Shown: positions 1 to 8,066, counted from the stretch's first letter. The stretch: 33,872 bases of DNA from Candidatus Woesearchaeota archaeon (GCA_016784125.1 JADHVI010000008.1:1-33872); one strand, 5' to 3'. Notes: generated by a model not told the origin, from the letters alone. Program-made: numbers and translations.

Positions 1-2
1 AG

Positions 3-119
3 AAACAACTTGAAGAATACCTCCCAGACATCAAAGCTGTAACAAATGCGGAAAAAATAGAGTTTAACAAAGGTACTGTTAAACTTGATTGTGATATAAA
101 GATAAAAGTTGAGATATAA
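3..119 (+). CDS. C-terminal end of an unidentified CDS (5' truncated)
   Basis: An open frame enters from the left edge and ends at TAA 117-119, giving the last 38 residues of a protein, KQLEEYLPDIKAV... ending in DIKIKVEI. The charged, beta-rich tail with 'DIKAVTNAEKIEF' resembles the C-terminal end of class I aminoacyl-tRNA synthetases of the Val/Ile type, but the fragment is too short to be sure. The next gene starts 55 nt downstream with its own TATA box, so this is a separate transcription unit. I would not assign a function without the upstream sequence. Confidence 0.55.
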   Translation, partial: KQLEEYLPDIKAVTNAEKIEFNKGTVKLDCDIKIKVEI

Positions 120-143
120 TTTCCTTAATAATACTTCTAAAGC

Positions 144-153
144 TTTAAATATA
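144..153 (+). promoter_or_regulatory. TATA box of the nop5-fibrillarin operon
   Basis: TTTAAATATA lies with its centre about 26 nt before the ATG at 174. This is the archaeal TBP-binding geometry for a leaderless or nearly leaderless transcript. No ribosome binding site precedes the ATG. The same arrangement recurs at many genes in this window. Confidence 0.65.
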
Positions 154-173
154 CATCCATCACTCTAGTCATT

Positions 174-908
174 ATGGAAGAACTTGATAAGCTAAGAGAA
201 AAGAACATTCTCGCAGCTAAAAAGAAGATTGCCGAATCTGTTAATGAAGATGATTTTATTATTCACACAATTAACAATATAGAGGAATTGGCTAAAGTAA
301 CTAATGTCCTAACAAAAAGACTTAGAGGATGGTATGCAATTTATTTACCAGAATTCTCTAGAAAAGTTTCAGACAACGAAGCTTTCGTCAATTTAATTCT
401 TGAAAAAGATCGTAAAGCCTTAATGCAAGAGATGAAGATAAATATTTCCATGGGTATGGATCTTTCAAAGAGAGATTTGAAACCAATCATGGATTTAGCA
501 TCACAAATAAAATCCTTGTATGATTTAAGGGATGAATTGAAATCCTACTTGGAAATAGTTATGAGTAATTATTGTAAAAACATGTTTTCCATTACTGGTG
601 CTTTGCTTGGCGCCAAACTGTTAAAAGAAGCCGGTTCCTTAAAAAAATTGTCAAGAATGACTTCTTCTATAGTTCAATTACTTGGTGCTGAAAACGCTTT
701 GTTTAGACATTTGAAAACAGGTGCACTTCCACCAAAACACGGAGTTATTATACAACACCCACTAGTTTCATCTGCAAAGAAGAGTCTGCGAGGAAAACAT
801 GCAAGGGTGTTAGCTGATAAAATTAGCATCGCTGTAAAAACAGATTATTTTAAAGGCGAGTTTATTGGTGACAAATTGAAAAAAGATATCGAGACAAAAT
901 TAAGATGA
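174..908 (+). CDS. nop5: Nop5 (Nop56/58) C/D-box sRNP core protein, short form lacking the N-terminal domain
   Basis: Nop5 bridges L7Ae-bound C/D-box guide RNA and the methyltransferase fibrillarin in archaeal 2'-O-methylation complexes. The protein is 244 aa. Residues 1-65 match the start of the coiled-coil region of Nop5 (the segment with 'LTKRLRGWYAIYLPE'). Residues about 130-244 form the RNA-binding Nop domain, with signature 'GAENALFRHLKTGALPPKHG' at 171-190. Archaeal Nop5 is usually about 360-410 aa, so roughly the first 110 residues, the fibrillarin-binding domain, are absent. The 55 nt between the previous stop and this ATG cannot hold them, and the TATA box fits this start. The gene overlaps fibrillarin by 4 nt (ATGA), as expected for a partner pair. 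Confidence 0.9.
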   Translation: MEELDKLREKNILAAKKKIAESVNEDDFIIHTINNIEELAKVTNVLTKRLRGWYAIYLPEFSRKVSDNEAFVNLILEKDRKALMQEMKINISMGMDLSKRDLKPIMDLASQIKSLYDLRDELKSYLEIVMSNYCKNMFSITGALLGAKLLKEAGSLKKLSRMTSSIVQLLGAENALFRHLKTGALPPKHGVIIQHPLVSSAKKSLRGKHARVLADKISIAVKTDYFKGEFIGDKLKKDIETKLR

Positions 909-1567
909 AGCCTTTCAACAAGAAATATGCAAACATATACTTCGACAAAAAAACTCTTTACACTAGAAGTTTAGATAAAAACAAATTCTTCGATGAAAGA
1001 ATTGTTTCATTCAGTGGCAATAGTTTTCGAGAGTGGGAAGCAAAAAGAAGTAAGTTAGCAGCTGGTTTGATGAAAGGATTATCCCAAATTGGCTTAAGAC
1101 ACGGATCAGTTGTTTTGTATTTAGGTGCATCACACGGCTACACACCTTCATTTGTATCCGACATCGTCGGTAAAAGCGGCTTTGTTTTTGCGATTGATAT
1201 TGCTCCTGAAGTAACAAGAGATTTAGTAGCTATTTGTGAACAAAGAAAAAATATGGCTCCAATTCTTTGTGATTGTAACCACCCTGAAGAATACAAAGAT
1301 TTCGTTACAAAAGTTGATATTGTTTATCAGGATATCTCTCAGAAAAACCAAGTTCAAATCTTCTTGAAAAACTGTGACATGTTTTTGAAGAAAGATGGCT
1401 TTGGTTTGTTAGCCATAAAATCTAGAAGTATTGATGTTACTAAGAGCCCTAAGGAAATCTACGCACGGGTTAGAGAAGAATTAGAGAAGCACATCACAAT
1501 TGTTGATTACCGCGAACTTGATCCTTACGAAAAACATCACGCGATGTTCGTTGTAAAGAAAAAGTAA
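905..1567 (+). CDS. flpA: Fibrillarin-like rRNA/tRNA 2'-O-methyltransferase
   Basis: Fibrillarin is the SAM-dependent catalytic subunit of the C/D-box sRNP, methylating ribose 2'-OH groups in rRNA and tRNA. The 220 aa length is normal for archaea. Motif I is 'VLYLGASHGYTPS' at about 70-82 (family consensus VLYLGAxxGTTxSH, with HGY here replacing a Gly-Thr-rich stretch). The catalytic K-D-K-H set is visible as a Lys near 50, Asp143 in 'YQDISQ', Lys172 in 'AIKSRSID' and His212 in 'YEKHHA'. Translation is probably coupled to nop5 through the 4 nt overlap. The T-rich stretch after the stop (1568-1600) may end the transcript. Confidence 0.95.
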   Translation: MKPFNKKYANIYFDKKTLYTRSLDKNKFFDERIVSFSGNSFREWEAKRSKLAAGLMKGLSQIGLRHGSVVLYLGASHGYTPSFVSDIVGKSGFVFAIDIAPEVTRDLVAICEQRKNMAPILCDCNHPEEYKDFVTKVDIVYQDISQKNQVQIFLKNCDMFLKKDGFGLLAIKSRSIDVTKSPKEIYARVREELEKHITIVDYRELDPYEKHHAMFVVKKK

Positions 1568-1640
1568 TTTTTCTTTATTCAAAAATTCTTGATTTTTGTT
1601 TTTAAAAAGAAATAAAAAGACCATGACAATTCTAAACAGT

Positions 1641-2531
1641 ATGAAATACTCAAGACAAGAAATTCTATCTAAAAAAACAGTCGCAGTTGTAGGCGTGGGA
1701 ACTATTGGTACGGTAACTTCTGCATTAGTTAATAAATTAGGAGTTAATCTGATTCTGATTGATAGAGACGTTGTTGAAATTCATAATCTGGAAAATCAAA
1801 TATTGTACGCAAAAGAAGATGTTGATAAACCAAAAGCCATAGTTGCTGCTGAAAAATTAAGGGATGTTAATCCCAGGATTAAGATAGAGAGTTTCTGTGA
1901 AGATTTAACGTTTGAAAATATTGATTTATTGGACAAAGCAGATATAGTGCTTGATTGTACTGATAATTTAGAGACAAGATTTTTGATTAATGATTATTGT
2001 TTATCCAAAAATAAGCCTTGGATATACGCCGCAGGCATCAAAACAAAATGCACATTGATGAACTTTACTGGTAAAGGTGTTTGTTTCAGATGTATCTTCA
2101 AAGAAACTACTGGTTTAGGTACTTGTGAAACAGAAGGTATTGCAAATCAAACAGCTATCGCAGTCGGATCCTTGCAAGTAAAAAATGCACTGCAAATACT
2201 TGTTGGTGAAACAGTTGATGAAGAAATGCTCAGATTAGATATTATGACGAGTAAGATGGAAAAGATTAAAGTTCAGAAGAGAAAAGACTGCAAGGCTTGC
2301 GCAGGAGAATATGAATTCCTTGAAGGACGAAAAGGAACTAAAGCAATCAAACTATGCGGCAAAGAAATTTATCAAATAAAAGAAACAGTTGATTTCAACA
2401 AATTCAAGAAAGATAATTCATACTTCGTAACAATTAAAAATATTACTTTGTTCAAAGATGGAAGAGCACTAGTAAAAGCTAAGAACGAGAAAGAAGCCAG
2501 GAGTGCGTACTCAAAATTAATAGGAAACTAA
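1641..2531 (+). CDS. ThiF/MoeB/E1-type adenylyltransferase
   Basis: E1-like enzymes adenylate the C-terminal glycine of ubiquitin-like or sulfur-carrier proteins (MoaD/ThiS/SAMP). The Rossmann ATP-binding motif 'VGVGTIGTVTS' follows the family N-terminus 'YSRQEIL'. 'LIDRDVVEIHNLENQ' (family D-x-D-x-V-x-x-x-N-L-x-R-Q) and 'ADIVLDCTDNLETR' are conserved. Two Cys pairs, 'CFRC' and 'CKAC', fit the structural zinc site. The last 60 residues are an extra lysine-rich tail without a recognised domain. Starts are possible at TTG 1596, ATG 1623 and ATG 1641. I chose 1641 because TTTTTAAAAA at 1599-1608 places transcription start near 1630 and the family begins at YSRQ. The partner ubiquitin-like protein is not in the window. 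Confidence 0.85.
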   Translation: MKYSRQEILSKKTVAVVGVGTIGTVTSALVNKLGVNLILIDRDVVEIHNLENQILYAKEDVDKPKAIVAAEKLRDVNPRIKIESFCEDLTFENIDLLDKADIVLDCTDNLETRFLINDYCLSKNKPWIYAAGIKTKCTLMNFTGKGVCFRCIFKETTGLGTCETEGIANQTAIAVGSLQVKNALQILVGETVDEEMLRLDIMTSKMEKIKVQKRKDCKACAGEYEFLEGRKGTKAIKLCGKEIYQIKETVDFNKFKKDNSYFVTIKNITLFKDGRALVKAKNEKEARSAYSKLIGN

Positions 2532-2543
2532 GGAGGAATAAAT

Positions 2544-3689
2544 ATGTCAGATTTTGTTTTTCAAAACCCAACAAAAATAATTTTTGGAAAAGGAAAAATT
2601 TCGTTAATTGGTGATGAGATTAAAAACAATGGTTACAAAAAAGTGTTGTTGCTTGCAGGCGGCGGTTCTATTAAGAAAAACGGCGTTTATGAGCAAACAA
2701 TAAAATCATTAGACGCGGCAGGAATTGGATGGGTTGAATCATGGGGTGTAAAGCCAAACCCTGAATTAAATAAAACCAACGAAGCCATTAGACTTGCTAA
2801 GAAAGAGGAAGTTGATTCCATTCTCGCAGTTGGTGGTGGGAGCGTTATTGATACTGCGAAAACAATTGCTGCAGGTTACTACGTTGATGATGTTTGGAAA
2901 TGTTTTGAAGGAACGCAGAACATTGACAAAGCATTACCAATTTTCACAATTCTAACAATATCTGCTACTGGCACTGAAATGAATTGCTTTGCAGTATTAA
3001 CAAAAGAAGAAGAACATAAAAAGTGGCATATTGACAGTCATTTATTATATCCAAAGGTTTCAATACTAGATCCAGAAACTCAATTCACATTGCCATGGAA
3101 TCAAACAGCCAACGGAGCAATTGACGCATTATCACACATAATGGAATTCTATTTCATGGGAACAAAAGAAGAAACTGCTTTGGCATTAGACGAATCTCTA
3201 ATGAGAACAATCATTAAAGTAACTGATACACTAAAGAATAATCCGTCTGACTATGAAGCCAGATCAAGTTTGGCTTGGGCCGCAACTCTTGCTTTAAACG
3301 GCATCAGCGGTGCAATGCTTCACTATGGAGATTGGTCAACTCATACATTGGAACATGGAGTTAGTGCTTTCAAAACAGATGTTGCTCATGGAACGGGCCT
3401 AGCAATATTATTTCCGGCATGGATTGCTTATTGTAAAGATGCAAATCTGGATACTTTCAAACGCTGGGCTAAAAATGTTTGGAATGCTGATTCTGTTGAA
3501 GAAGGAGTTTTAAAGATGAAAGCCAAGTATGCTGAGTGGGAAACACCAATTTCATTGACAGAGATAGGTGTTAAGGAAGAGGATCTTGAAGAGATTAGAA
3601 ATATAACTATCAATCGTTTCAAAAAGTTCGGTGCATTAAAACAACTGGACGGCGAGGATGTCTTAGAAATACTTAATTTGGCTTTATAA
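2544..3689 (+). CDS. Iron-containing alcohol dehydrogenase (YqhD/BdhA-like, NADPH-type)
   Basis: Group III metal-dependent alcohol dehydrogenase that probably reduces aldehydes to alcohols with NAD(P)H in the cytoplasm. The 381 aa length is typical. The N-terminal nucleotide domain has 'GGGSIKKNGVYE' (39-50) and 'VGGGSVIDTAK' (96-106). The YqhD-like Gly/Ser around 38-42 favours NADPH. Metal ligands fit Asp194 and His198 in 'GAIDALSHIME', His267 in 'STHTLEH' and His282 in 'VAHGTGLA'. 'LNGISGAMLHYGDW' is the subgroup signature. A strong ribosome site (AGGAGG) precedes ATG 2544, and the gene sits 12 nt after the E1-like gene. In an anaerobic fermenter it could dispose of reductant, but that is inference. 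Confidence 0.93.
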   Translation: MSDFVFQNPTKIIFGKGKISLIGDEIKNNGYKKVLLLAGGGSIKKNGVYEQTIKSLDAAGIGWVESWGVKPNPELNKTNEAIRLAKKEEVDSILAVGGGSVIDTAKTIAAGYYVDDVWKCFEGTQNIDKALPIFTILTISATGTEMNCFAVLTKEEEHKKWHIDSHLLYPKVSILDPETQFTLPWNQTANGAIDALSHIMEFYFMGTKEETALALDESLMRTIIKVTDTLKNNPSDYEARSSLAWAATLALNGISGAMLHYGDWSTHTLEHGVSAFKTDVAHGTGLAILFPAWIAYCKDANLDTFKRWAKNVWNADSVEEGVLKMKAKYAEWETPISLTEIGVKEEDLEEIRNITINRFKKFGALKQLDGEDVLEILNLAL

Positions 3690-3691
3690 AA

Positions 3692-4168
3692 ATGAAAATA
3701 TGTTTCGTATGCACGGGAAATATCTTTAGAAGTATGAGTGCAGAATATTGTCTGAAAAAATTCTTAGAAGAAAAAAGTGTTAAAGGAATAATTGTATCTT
3801 CAGCAGGAACTTGGGATGGTGAAATCTATGAGTTTGAACCAGGAGTTCTTGAAACACTCGATTCATCTGGTATAAACCCAAAAGCACACAAACAACGAAG
3901 AATTAATCAGAATATCATTGATGAAAATGATTTGGTAGTTGCGATGTCAACAAATCATAAGGCATTCATAAAGGAAAATTTCAATATTGACATTCCAATG
4001 TTCAAAGAGATTTGCTATAAAGACACCAGTCCTCTTCTTGATAATAATGAAGCAATAGAAAATTGGGACTGGAATTCAGATGAGAGTAAAGCTTATAACA
4101 TAAAAATGGTTAAATATATTCATAAATCCATTCCTTTCTTCGTGGCTAATTACAAAGAATACATTTAA
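3692..4168 (+). CDS. Low-molecular-weight protein tyrosine phosphatase family protein
   Basis: The N-terminal 'CTGNIFRS' (Cys7, Arg13, Ser14) is the C-x5-R-S phosphate-binding loop of LMW-PTP, which is also the fold of arsenate reductase ArsC. The 158 aa length is normal. 'SSAGTWDGE' and 'VAMSTNHKAFI' are family positions. The usual C-terminal 'DP' general-acid loop is not recognisable; 'NWDWNSDE' occupies that region, so the catalytic Asp is uncertain. Only 2 nt separate it from the dehydrogenase stop, so the two are co-transcribed. The substrate could be a phosphoprotein or another phosphate ester. Confidence 0.85.
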   Translation: MKICFVCTGNIFRSMSAEYCLKKFLEEKSVKGIIVSSAGTWDGEIYEFEPGVLETLDSSGINPKAHKQRRINQNIIDENDLVVAMSTNHKAFIKENFNIDIPMFKEICYKDTSPLLDNNEAIENWDWNSDESKAYNIKMVKYIHKSIPFFVANYKEYI

Positions 4169-4196
4169 AAACATACAAACAATTCTTTTTCTTATG

Positions 4197-4235
4197 AGAA
4201 CTAAAGCGCTTTTTAATTCTGTTAAAGCTAGTTCT
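4197..4235. promoter_or_regulatory. Inverted repeat flanking a candidate TATA element upstream of dys
   Basis: AGAACTA (4197-4203) and TAGTTCT (4229-4235) are a perfect 7 bp inverted repeat. Between them lies the self-complementary AAAGCGCTTT, running into TTTTTAATT, the best TATA candidate for the dys operon. The arrangement suits a dimeric repressor flanking or covering the promoter. It could equally be a hairpin in the end of the preceding transcript. Confidence 0.35.
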
Positions 4236-4270
4236 TAAACTATTATTATTCTAATATATAGGTGATTTTT

Positions 4271-5209
4271 ATGAAGTATGTTAAAGATTTTAATTGGAAA
4301 AAAGGAATGAGCGTTAAGAGTTTTGTAGAGGAACTCGGCGGTATTGGATTTCAAGCTATTGAGTTAAAAGCAGCATCTGAGATTATTGAAAAGATGAAAA
4401 CATCTGGCTCAAAAATTTATCTTAGTTTTACATCCAACATGGTTACTTCTGGCTTAAGAGGCTTCTTTGCTCAAGTAATAAATCTGGGGATGGCAGACAT
4501 TATTGTTACAACCGCTGGCGCCATTGAAGAAGATATTATGAAATCTTTTGGTGAAAAGTTTGACATTGTTAGTTTTAATGCAGACGACATTGCTCTTCAT
4601 CAAAGAGGCGAAAATAGAGTGGGAAATTTAGTCATAAGAAATGAGAGTTATATGAAATTTGAGGATTGGATGACTGAGGTATTAGAAAAGCTATATACCA
4701 AACAAAAACATTGGCCTGTTTCTGAGTTGATGAAAGAAATTGGATTATTGTTAAAGGATGAGAACTCAATTTTGTTTCAAGCAGCTAAAAAAGATGTGCC
4801 TATTTTCTGTCCTGGAATTACGGATGGTGCAGTCGGGTTTCATTTATTCATGTTTCAACAAAAACATCCTGATTTCATAGTTGATGTTGTAAAGGATTTC
4901 AAGAATATTATGTTTGCAACAAGTCATGATGATACAAAGGGTTTTATTGCTTTGGGAGGCAGTATTTCTAAGCATCATGCTGTTTTCGCAGGTTTACTAA
5001 GTGGTGGTTTCGAATACGCGGTGTATATGACTACTGCTCATAGGTCATCCGGTAGTATGTCAGGAGCAAGCACAAACGAAGCAAAATCTTGGGGAAAAAT
5101 AAAAGATGATTCTGATGCAGCAACAATTATTGGAGATGTTTCCATCACATTTCCTTTAGCTATGATTAGTGCATTGGAAAACTTGGCTGAGAAGGGAATT
5201 ATAAAATGA
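4271..5209 (+). CDS. dys: Deoxyhypusine synthase
   Basis: Transfers the 4-aminobutyl group of spermidine to one lysine of initiation factor aIF5A, the first step of hypusine formation. The 312 aa protein carries 'VTTAGAIEEDIMK', 'CPGITDGAVGFH', 'GGSISKHHA' and the active-site 'TNEAKSWGKI', whose last Lys (276) is the expected covalent intermediate. I chose ATG 4271 rather than GTG 4262 because that GTG lies inside a GGTGATT ribosome site with correct spacing to the ATG. The next gene overlaps by 4 nt. A related family, homospermidine synthase, shares this fold and lysine, so the acceptor could differ, but the archaeal context favours aIF5A. Confidence 0.94.
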   Translation: MKYVKDFNWKKGMSVKSFVEELGGIGFQAIELKAASEIIEKMKTSGSKIYLSFTSNMVTSGLRGFFAQVINLGMADIIVTTAGAIEEDIMKSFGEKFDIVSFNADDIALHQRGENRVGNLVIRNESYMKFEDWMTEVLEKLYTKQKHWPVSELMKEIGLLLKDENSILFQAAKKDVPIFCPGITDGAVGFHLFMFQQKHPDFIVDVVKDFKNIMFATSHDDTKGFIALGGSISKHHAVFAGLLSGGFEYAVYMTTAHRSSGSMSGASTNEAKSWGKIKDDSDAATIIGDVSITFPLAMISALENLAEKGIIK

Positions 5210-6228
5210 AAGCACATTTTGTTTTAAGCAAAAAGAAAGTTATTGAACAGTTTAGTAAATTGAATAATTTAGGAGTTAAAGTTTCATACTCTGTGAAAAC
5301 AAATAAGGAAGTGGGTAAAATCTTAGAAAAGGAAACTGATTGTTTTTTTAGTGTTCATAATATCAAGGAAGGTTTTGTCGATGCAAAAAGATCATGGTTT
5401 TTTTCTCAGGCTTGGAGCATAGATGACTTAAAAGAGATTTTTGAAAAAGGTTATAGAAACTTCGTTGTTGATAATGATAAAGATTTAGAAACATTATTGA
5501 CTTTTATCAAAGAAAAGAACTTGAAGATTAATCTGTCTCTTAGGATGAAATTCAAAGAGAATAGAATCCATACAGGAAAATATTTTGTTTATGGAATGTC
5601 AAGTAGAAGAATTAATAAACTAATTTCTGAAATTAAAGAAAATTCTTTTATTGAAAAATTAGGCGTTCATATTCATAGAAAAACTCAAAATACAAGCGAG
5701 TGGACAATAAAGAAAGAATTAGAGGAAGTGCTTGAAAAGGAAAGTTTAGAAAGAATTAATTTCATTAACTTAGGTGGCGGATATCCAGTTAAGTATCGAA
5801 ACTACATGTCTGAAGTTCAAGATTATATCTTCAAAAGAATTAAAGAGACTAGTGATTGGTTAAATACTATGAATATCAAAACATTTGTTGAACCTGGCAG
5901 ATTTATAGCTGCGCCACCAGTCAATCTTGTGACAGAAATAATTCAAATTTATGACCACAACATAATTTTAAATTGTTCACTATACAACGCGCAAATTGAT
6001 ACACTTCTTGAAAACATTCGCTTATTAGAAGAAACAGAATTAGAAGAGGGTGGAGAGCTCTATCTTATCAAAGGTAATACTCCTACCAGAGATGATATTT
6101 TTCGTTATAGAATACGCTTGCCAAAAAAGAATGTTGGTGACAAGATAGTGTTCTTGAATGCTGGAGCATACAATTTCTGGAGCGAATTTTGTGATCTTGA
6201 AAAAATTGAAACAAAGGTGGTTGAATAA
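5206..6228 (+). CDS. PLP-dependent fold-III (Orn/DAP/Arg) decarboxylase, lacking the usual catalytic Cys
   Basis: An alanine-racemase-fold decarboxylase of 340 aa. The PLP lysine is Lys31 in 'YSVKTNKE', the phosphate-binding loop is 'NLGGGYP' (188-194), and 'EPGRF' (229-233) is the conserved Arg-containing motif. The C-terminal domain ends with 'GDKIVFLNAGAY'. The usual 'GxxC(D/E)SxD' active-site cysteine motif appears as 'GNTPTRDD' (290-297) with no Cys. Placement between deoxyhypusine synthase and a ureohydrolase suggests polyamine synthesis (Arg, Orn, carboxynorspermidine or related substrate). Diaminopimelate as substrate is less likely from context. The exact substrate cannot be read from the sequence. 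Confidence 0.85.
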   Translation: MKAHFVLSKKKVIEQFSKLNNLGVKVSYSVKTNKEVGKILEKETDCFFSVHNIKEGFVDAKRSWFFSQAWSIDDLKEIFEKGYRNFVVDNDKDLETLLTFIKEKNLKINLSLRMKFKENRIHTGKYFVYGMSSRRINKLISEIKENSFIEKLGVHIHRKTQNTSEWTIKKELEEVLEKESLERINFINLGGGYPVKYRNYMSEVQDYIFKRIKETSDWLNTMNIKTFVEPGRFIAAPPVNLVTEIIQIYDHNIILNCSLYNAQIDTLLENIRLLEETELEEGGELYLIKGNTPTRDDIFRYRIRLPKKNVGDKIVFLNAGAYNFWSEFCDLEKIETKVVE

Positions 6229-7022
6229 TGCACTTCATGAACTTAGCAGAAAATTATTGCACAGACAATTCAGAATTTCAAATCTTACCAATTGAATATG
6301 AAGGAAACGTGAGTTATGGAAAGGGTGCTTCAAAAGGTCCAAATGAGATTATTAAAGCTTCAGAACAGCTTGAGTATTACGATGAACAGTTTGATTGTGA
6401 ACCATTTGTTAAAGGAATTAAAACAATAAACAAGATTGAAGATATAAAAAATAAATTTACAGTTGCATTAGGTGGCGATCATTCTGTAACTATTGATGTG
6501 ATAAAAGAACTTGAAAAAGAAAATGATTTCTCAGTTATAATTTTGGATGCTCATCCTGACATGTTTTATTCTTGGAATGGTTCTCAACATAATCATCGAT
6601 GCGTTGCTCAAAAAACAAGCGAAAAACATGAAACTCTCATCGTTGGTGTTCGATCAATGGATGTTGATGAAAAAGAGTTAATTGAAAAAAAAGAAAATGT
6701 GAGTATCATAAAGAGTTATGAGTATGACCACGAAACTCTAAAAAAAGAGCTAAAAAAATTAAAGAAAAGTGTTTATCTTTCAATTGATGTGGATGTGTTT
6801 GATCCTTCTTTCATCAGAAATACAGGCACACCTGAGCCAGGTGGATTTTCTTGGAATGAAGTAATCAACATTCTAAAAACTGTTTTCAGAGAAAAAAACA
6901 TTATTTCTGCAGACATAGTTGAATTCGCACCAAATCAGAATTTTGAATCAGAAGCTTATTCTTTAGCAAAACTTGCTTACAAACTCTTCAGCCTGAAGCA
7001 AAAACTCAAAAGCAATCCATAA
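6228..7022 (+). CDS. speB: Agmatinase/arginase-family ureohydrolase
   Basis: A binuclear-manganese ureohydrolase of 264 aa that hydrolyses guanidino compounds such as agmatine (or N1-aminopropylagmatine) to the amine and urea. Metal-binding motifs are 'GGDHS' (82-86), 'DAHPD' (107-111) and 'SIDVDVFDP' (185-193). 'GTPEPGG' (200-206) is a family signature. The start overlaps the decarboxylase stop by one base (TAATG). A second in-frame ATG at 6237 is possible. Context makes it the urea-releasing step supplying putrescine or spermidine for the deoxyhypusine synthase in the same operon. Arginase or formiminoglutamase activity cannot be excluded by eye. Confidence 0.88.
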   Translation: MHFMNLAENYCTDNSEFQILPIEYEGNVSYGKGASKGPNEIIKASEQLEYYDEQFDCEPFVKGIKTINKIEDIKNKFTVALGGDHSVTIDVIKELEKENDFSVIILDAHPDMFYSWNGSQHNHRCVAQKTSEKHETLIVGVRSMDVDEKELIEKKENVSIIKSYEYDHETLKKELKKLKKSVYLSIDVDVFDPSFIRNTGTPEPGGFSWNEVINILKTVFREKNIISADIVEFAPNQNFESEAYSLAKLAYKLFSLKQKLKSNP

Positions 7023-7024
7023 TG

Positions 7025-7042
7025 TTTATAAACTCTAAGAGT
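7025..7042 (+). promoter_or_regulatory. TATA box with adjoining palindrome before the nucleotidyltransferase gene
   Basis: TTTATAAAC (7025-7033) is followed by the odd palindrome ACTCTAAGAGT (7032-7042). Transcription would start near 7055, just before the GGTGATT ribosome site (7056-7062). A palindrome between TATA box and start site is a common archaeal repressor position, but this one is short and may be chance. Confidence 0.4.
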
Positions 7043-7064
7043 TTCTCTAGAACAGGGTGATTAA

Positions 7065-8066
7065 GTGAAAGTTATTATTCCTACAGCAGGAAAAGGGACA
7101 AGGTTAAGACCTCATACCCATACTAAAGCTAAACCGCTTGCTCATGTGGCAGGCAAACCAGTTCTCGGACACATTTTAGATCAACTAAAAAAAGAAGATG
7201 TTTCTGAAATCATTTTCATAATTGGTTATTTAGGAGATCAAATCAAGGATTATGTTAATGAAAATTATGATTTCAAAACTCGATTCATTGTTCAAAAAGA
7301 GTTGAAAGGACAAGCTCACGCAATTAAATTAGCAAAAGAGTTTGTTGATGAAGATGTTCTTATTTGGTTTGTTGATACTATTAGTGACGCTGATATTTCT
7401 AAGTTAAAAAATATTAAAGCCGATGGTATGATTTATGTAAAAGAACATGAAGACCCAGAGAGATTTGGAATTGTTTTTCCTGACAAGAATAATGTTGTTG
7501 AGAAAATTGTTGAAAAACCAAAAAATCCTCCTTCAAATCTTGCCAATATTGGTCTTTATTATACAAAGGACTTCAAGTTATTGTTTGAATGTATTGACTA
7601 CTTAATTGAACATGACATGCAAACAAAGGGTGAATTTTACTTGGTAGACGCTTTCAACTTAATGATTAAAAGAGGAACAAAATTCTTAGCTGAAAAAGTG
7701 CATATATGGGAGGATTGCGGAAAAAGAGAAACAATCCTAAAAACCAATAGATACTTACTTGACAAGATGCATAATAATAAGAAATATGATAATATCACTG
7801 GAAGTTTAATTATCAAACCTGTATCCATAGAAGACGGAGTAGAAATCAAAAACTCCATAATTGGACCTTATGTTTCGATTGCTAAAGATGCAAAGATAAA
7901 AGATTCTGTTGTAAAGGATTGCATCATTGGTAAAGGCGCAGTGGTTAATGCGGCTCAATTGAAAGAATCTTTAATTGGTGATTACGCAGTTGTAAAGGGT
8001 TTTTATAAACGACTTAATGTTGGTGACAATTCAGAAATAATTTATGGCAAGGATGAAGGTAATTAA
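7065..8066 (+). CDS. Sugar-1-phosphate nucleotidyltransferase with C-terminal beta-helix
   Basis: Activates a hexose-1-phosphate (glucose-1-P or similar) with NTP to form an NDP-sugar. The N-terminal 'AGKGTRLRPHTHTKAKPL' (8-25) is the nucleotidyltransferase signature. 'FVDTISDAD' supplies the metal-binding Asp, and 'EKIVEKPKNPPSN' is the usual lid segment. From about residue 240 hexapeptide-type repeats ('SIIGPYVSI', 'CIIGKGAVV', 'SLIGDYAVV') predict a left-handed beta-helix, as in long RmlA/GlmU-like proteins. It starts with GTG at 7065 after an AGGGTGATT ribosome site. It overlaps the next gene by about 23 nt, linking sugar activation with glucan breakdown. The sugar and nucleotide are not determinable here. 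Confidence 0.88.
   Translation: MKVIIPTAGKGTRLRPHTHTKAKPLAHVAGKPVLGHILDQLKKEDVSEIIFIIGYLGDQIKDYVNENYDFKTRFIVQKELKGQAHAIKLAKEFVDEDVLIWFVDTISDADISKLKNIKADGMIYVKEHEDPERFGIVFPDKNNVVEKIVEKPKNPPSNLANIGLYYTKDFKLLFECIDYLIEHDMQTKGEFYLVDAFNLMIKRGTKFLAEKVHIWEDCGKRETILKTNRYLLDKMHNNKKYDNITGSLIIKPVSIEDGVEIKNSIIGPYVSIAKDAKIKDSVVKDCIIGKGAVVNAAQLKESLIGDYAVVKGFYKRLNVGDNSEIIYGKDEGN

Noticed and set aside
1596-1640. TTG 1596 or ATG 1623 as the start of the E1-like gene
   Set aside because: A TATA element overlaps this stretch, so transcription should begin after it. The family N-terminus starts at 1641. ATG 1623 cannot be fully excluded.
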